Shown one piece after another: positions 62,000 to 64,000 of a stretch of DNA of 64,000 bases. Every line of letters begins with the position of its first letter. Positions within the stretch are counted from its first letter, which is position 1. The translations under genes and the position numbers were made by a program. This DNA comes from Micromonospora sp. WMMD1102 (GTDB lineage Bacteria; Actinomycetota; Actinomycetes; Mycobacteriales; Micromonosporaceae), in contig NZ_JARUBN010000001.1 in NCBI RefSeq assembly GCF_029626265.1, forward strand, positions 930,001 to 994,000, in the 5' to 3' direction. The notes under the pieces were generated by a model. It was given only the letters and a program-made list of their open reading frames with translations, did not search any database and was not told the origin of the DNA.

Positions 62000-62100
62000 C
62001 CACCGGGCCCGCCGAGTTCCCACTCCGCCATCGGGTCCTTACCAACCGCCCGGCACGGGCGTAGCTTGGAGGGGGTAGAAGTCTGACGGGGGAGGCGGCG

Positions 62101-62736
62101 ATGGTGGCACCGGCGGAGCTGGTGGAGATTGCGTCCGAGGCGGAGCTGCGCGAGCTGCTCGGCGAACCGATCCCCCGGGCGGTGACGAAGGAACGGGTAC
62201 GTCTGCACGAGATCGACCGCGAGTGGCTGGCCGCCGCACCCTTCTGCCTGGTGGCGACAGCCGACCGGGACGGCAACTGCGACGTCTCGCCGAAGGGCGA
62301 CCCGCCCGGCTTCACGCTGGTGCTCGACGACACCACGATCGCCATCCCGGAACGCCCCGGCAACCGGCGGGCGGACGGCTTCCGCAACATCCTGGCCAAC
62401 CCGCACGTCGGGCTGGTCTACCTGATTCCCGGCCGGGGCGAGACGCTGCGGATCAACGGCCGGGCCCGGCTGGTCCGCGAGGCGCCGTTCTTCGACCAGA
62501 TGGTGGTCAAGGGACACCGCCCGATCCTGGCCCTGGTGGTCGAGATCGAACAGATCTTCTTCCACTGTGCCAAGGCGTTCATGCGCTCGGCGCTGTGGCG
62601 GCCGGAGAGCTGGCACCCGGAGGCGCTGCCGCCGCAGGCACAGATCGTCAAGCGGGTCCAGAAGACCGAGGAGTCGCTGGAGGAGCTGGAGCGCTACTAC
62701 GGCGCCGAGTACGCCCGCCGGCTCTACCAGAGCTGA
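62101..62736 (+). CDS. FMN-dependent PPOX family protein (MSMEG_1061 type)
   Basis: 211 residues from ATG 62101 with GGGGGAGG upstream. Split-barrel flavin-binding fold: WLAAAPFCLVATADRDGNCDVSPKGDPPGFTLVLDD, ERPGNRRADGFRNILANPHVGLVYLIPG, then GRARLVR. The family binds FMN or F420 at the domain boundary and acts in redox reactions of unknown substrate. The C-terminal 40 residues form helices. Stand-alone gene. Confidence 0.88.
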   Translation: MVAPAELVEIASEAELRELLGEPIPRAVTKERVRLHEIDREWLAAAPFCLVATADRDGNCDVSPKGDPPGFTLVLDDTTIAIPERPGNRRADGFRNILANPHVGLVYLIPGRGETLRINGRARLVREAPFFDQMVVKGHRPILALVVEIEQIFFHCAKAFMRSALWRPESWHPEALPPQAQIVKRVQKTEESLEELERYYGAEYARRLYQS

Positions 62737-62769
62737 CCCGCCCCGACGGGTCCGATCCGCCGGGGCGGG

Positions 62770-64000
62770 TCAGGAGAGCAGCCGCCGCACCGGCAGCCGC
62801 CGCACCGGCAGTCGCCGGATGGAGGCGTCAAGCACCTGTGCGGTGTGCGCCAACCCGATCCGGCCGCCGCCGGCCCGGGGCAGCGCGGCGGCGATCTGCA
62901 TCAGACAGCCCGGGTTGGCGGTCACCAGCAGCCGGGCGCCGGTGCCGAGCACGTTCCGGGCCTTGCGCTCGCCGAGTTCGGCCGCCGGTTCCGGGTTGAG
63001 GACGTTCCACACCCCGGCCGAGCCGCAGCACAGCTCCGGGTCGGCGATCTCCCGCAGCTCCAGCTCGGGAATGGCCCGCAGCAGTTCCCGGGGCTGGCTG
63101 CGGATGCCCTGGGCGTGCCCGAGGTGGCAGGCGTCGTGGTAGGCGACGCTCACCGGCAGCGGGTGCCGCCGGGCGACCGGGCCGAGTTCGACGAGGAGTT
63201 CGGAGAAGTCGCGTACCCGGGCGGCGAACGCGGCGGCCCGCTGGGCGTACGCCGGGTCGTCGGCGAGCAGGTCGGCGTACTCCTTCAGCGCCGAGCCGCA
63301 GCCTGCGGCGTTGACCACGAAGTAGTCGATGCCGGTGCCGTCGAAGGCGTCGACCAGGTCCCGGGCGAACCGGCGCGCCTCCTCCTCCCGGCCGTTGTGC
63401 AGGCTGAGCGCGCCGCAGCAGCCCTGCCGGGCGGGGTTCAGCAGCACCTCGCAGCCCTCGGCGGCCAGCACCCGGGCCGTCGCCGCGTTCACCCCGGGGA
63501 AGAACGCACTCTGCACGCAGCCGGTGAGCATCCCGACCACCGCCCGGCGCGGCCGGTACGCGGGTACCCGGTCCGGGGCCTTCGGCGCCCGGGTCAGCTG
63601 GGGAGCCAGCGACTCCAGGGTGGCCAGCGTCGGCGCCAGCCGGGGCAGCAGTCCGGTACGCCCCAGTAGCGCCCGCAACCCGCTGGCCTGGTACGCCCGT
63701 AGCGGTCCGCGCAGCAGCCGCAGCCGCTTCGGATACGGGAAGAGCGCGAAGATGGCCGCCCGCAGCGCGCGTTCCCGGGCGGGGCGGCGGTGTCGGCGTT
63801 CCACCTGTTGTCGGGTGTGCGTGATCAGCGTGTCGTAGCGCACTCCTGACGGGCAGGCGGTGACGCAGGCCATGCAGCCGAGGCAGGCGTCGAAGTGCCC
63901 GACCATGGATTCGCGCAGCGGCTCGCCCTCCAACCCCTGCCGCATCAGGTGGATCCGTCCCCGGGGCGAGTCCATCTCCTCGCCCCACAGCACGTACGTG
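62770..64000 (-). CDS. glcF: Glycolate oxidase iron-sulfur subunit (partial, N-terminus outside window)
   Basis: 410 codons are visible and the frame is open to the window edge, where it reads TYVLWGEEMDSPRGRIHLM. The 4Fe-4S motif CLGCMACVTACPSG is near the N-terminus of the visible part; the first cluster motif lies outside. The two CCG domains follow: GCVQSAFFPGVNAATARVLAAEGCEV...CCG and ACHLGHAQGIRSQPRELL...CCGSAG. It passes electrons from glycolate oxidation to the respiratory chain with GlcD/GlcE, probably encoded upstream off the window. The C-terminus carries a repeat-made extension RRLPVRRLPVRRLLS beyond the usual end. Confidence 0.88.
   Translation of the reverse strand, partial: TYVLWGEEMDSPRGRIHLMRQGLEGEPLRESMVGHFDACLGCMACVTACPSGVRYDTLITHTRQQVERRHRRPARERALRAAIFALFPYPKRLRLLRGPLRAYQASGLRALLGRTGLLPRLAPTLATLESLAPQLTRAPKAPDRVPAYRPRRAVVGMLTGCVQSAFFPGVNAATARVLAAEGCEVLLNPARQGCCGALSLHNGREEEARRFARDLVDAFDGTGIDYFVVNAAGCGSALKEYADLLADDPAYAQRAAAFAARVRDFSELLVELGPVARRHPLPVSVAYHDACHLGHAQGIRSQPRELLRAIPELELREIADPELCCGSAGVWNVLNPEPAAELGERKARNVLGTGARLLVTANPGCLMQIAAALPRAGGGRIGLAHTAQVLDASIRRLPVRRLPVRRLLS
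62781..62824. repeat. 15-bp tandem repeat at the 3' end of the glcF-like gene
   Basis: GCCGCCGCACCGGCA occurs at 62781-62795 and 62796-62810 followed by a degenerate third unit. It encodes the repeated RRLPV pentapeptide at the end of the protein. Confidence 0.75.

Overview
The window is a high-GC, gene-dense actinobacterial chromosome segment. GTG and TTG starts are common, start/stop overlaps of the ATGA or GTGA type are frequent, and XRE/DUF397 pairs and SigE-family sigma factors are present. Together these point to the Micromonosporaceae (Micromonospora and relatives); the genus cannot be fixed from the sequence alone. No rRNA, tRNA or CRISPR array was seen.

Layout. 1-2.6 kb: the end of an FxsT-like TPR/STAND protein and an unrecognised protein built from a duplicated domain. 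2.7-8.1 kb: a CPA-type antiporter runs into a three-gene, 4-bp-overlapping minus-strand operon encoding a membrane lipoprotein and two P-loop ATPases. 8.4-13.2 kb: OsmC protein, DUF6282 hydrolase, GntR regulator and an SsuA-type ABC uptake pair without its ATPase. 13.4-19.8 kb: a frameshifted cold-shock protein, phosphoesterase, methyltransferase, a NarL-type two-component system and a SigE-family sigma factor with a BNR-repeat partner. 19.9-26.1 kb: cyclophilin, XRE/DUF397, small paired proteins, a P-loop kinase, a two-gene module whose nucleotidyltransferase has been broken by deletion, DUF6506 behind a MerR-type operator, and membrane proteins. 26.2-29.7 kb: a MoxR ATPase/vWA pair. 29.8-33.9 kb: a secreted sugar dehydrogenase with CBM2 behind a CebR-like operator, a GlxA-type regulator and an MFS transporter. 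33.9-37.4 kb: EACC1, then a single protein joining an EF-hand-bearing caspase to a complete GroEL-like chaperonin, then a Roadblock protein. 37.9-43.8 kb: hypothetical proteins, a tRNA-guanine-transglycosylase-like protein convergent with a CHAT/caspase-like protein, a serine hydrolase and a YqeB-like protein. 43.8-53.7 kb: an ABC exporter divergent from a two-component system, a Ser/Thr kinase with a 1019-residue membrane TPR protein, and a membrane protein. 54.1-62.0 kb: mobile DNA, namely an IS1634-family element bounded by 32-bp inverted repeats, a second sigma/anti-sigma pair, a resolvase remnant, and a Mu/TnsB-like transposase whose ATPase partner is cut off at its Walker A motif. 62.1-64 kb: an FMN-binding PPOX protein and the end of a glycolate-oxidase iron-sulfur subunit.

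Themes. Several neighbourhoods look like NTP-dependent conflict or stress modules (TPR/STAND, dual ATPase plus lipoprotein, MoxR-vWA, EACC1-caspase, TGT-like with CHAT). The most striking is the caspase-chaperonin fusion: both catalytic centres look intact, so a protease and an ATP-driven folding cage are encoded in one chain. A second theme is short tandem repeats (15, 27 and 33 bp), three of which lie at gene 3' ends and reshape C-termini.
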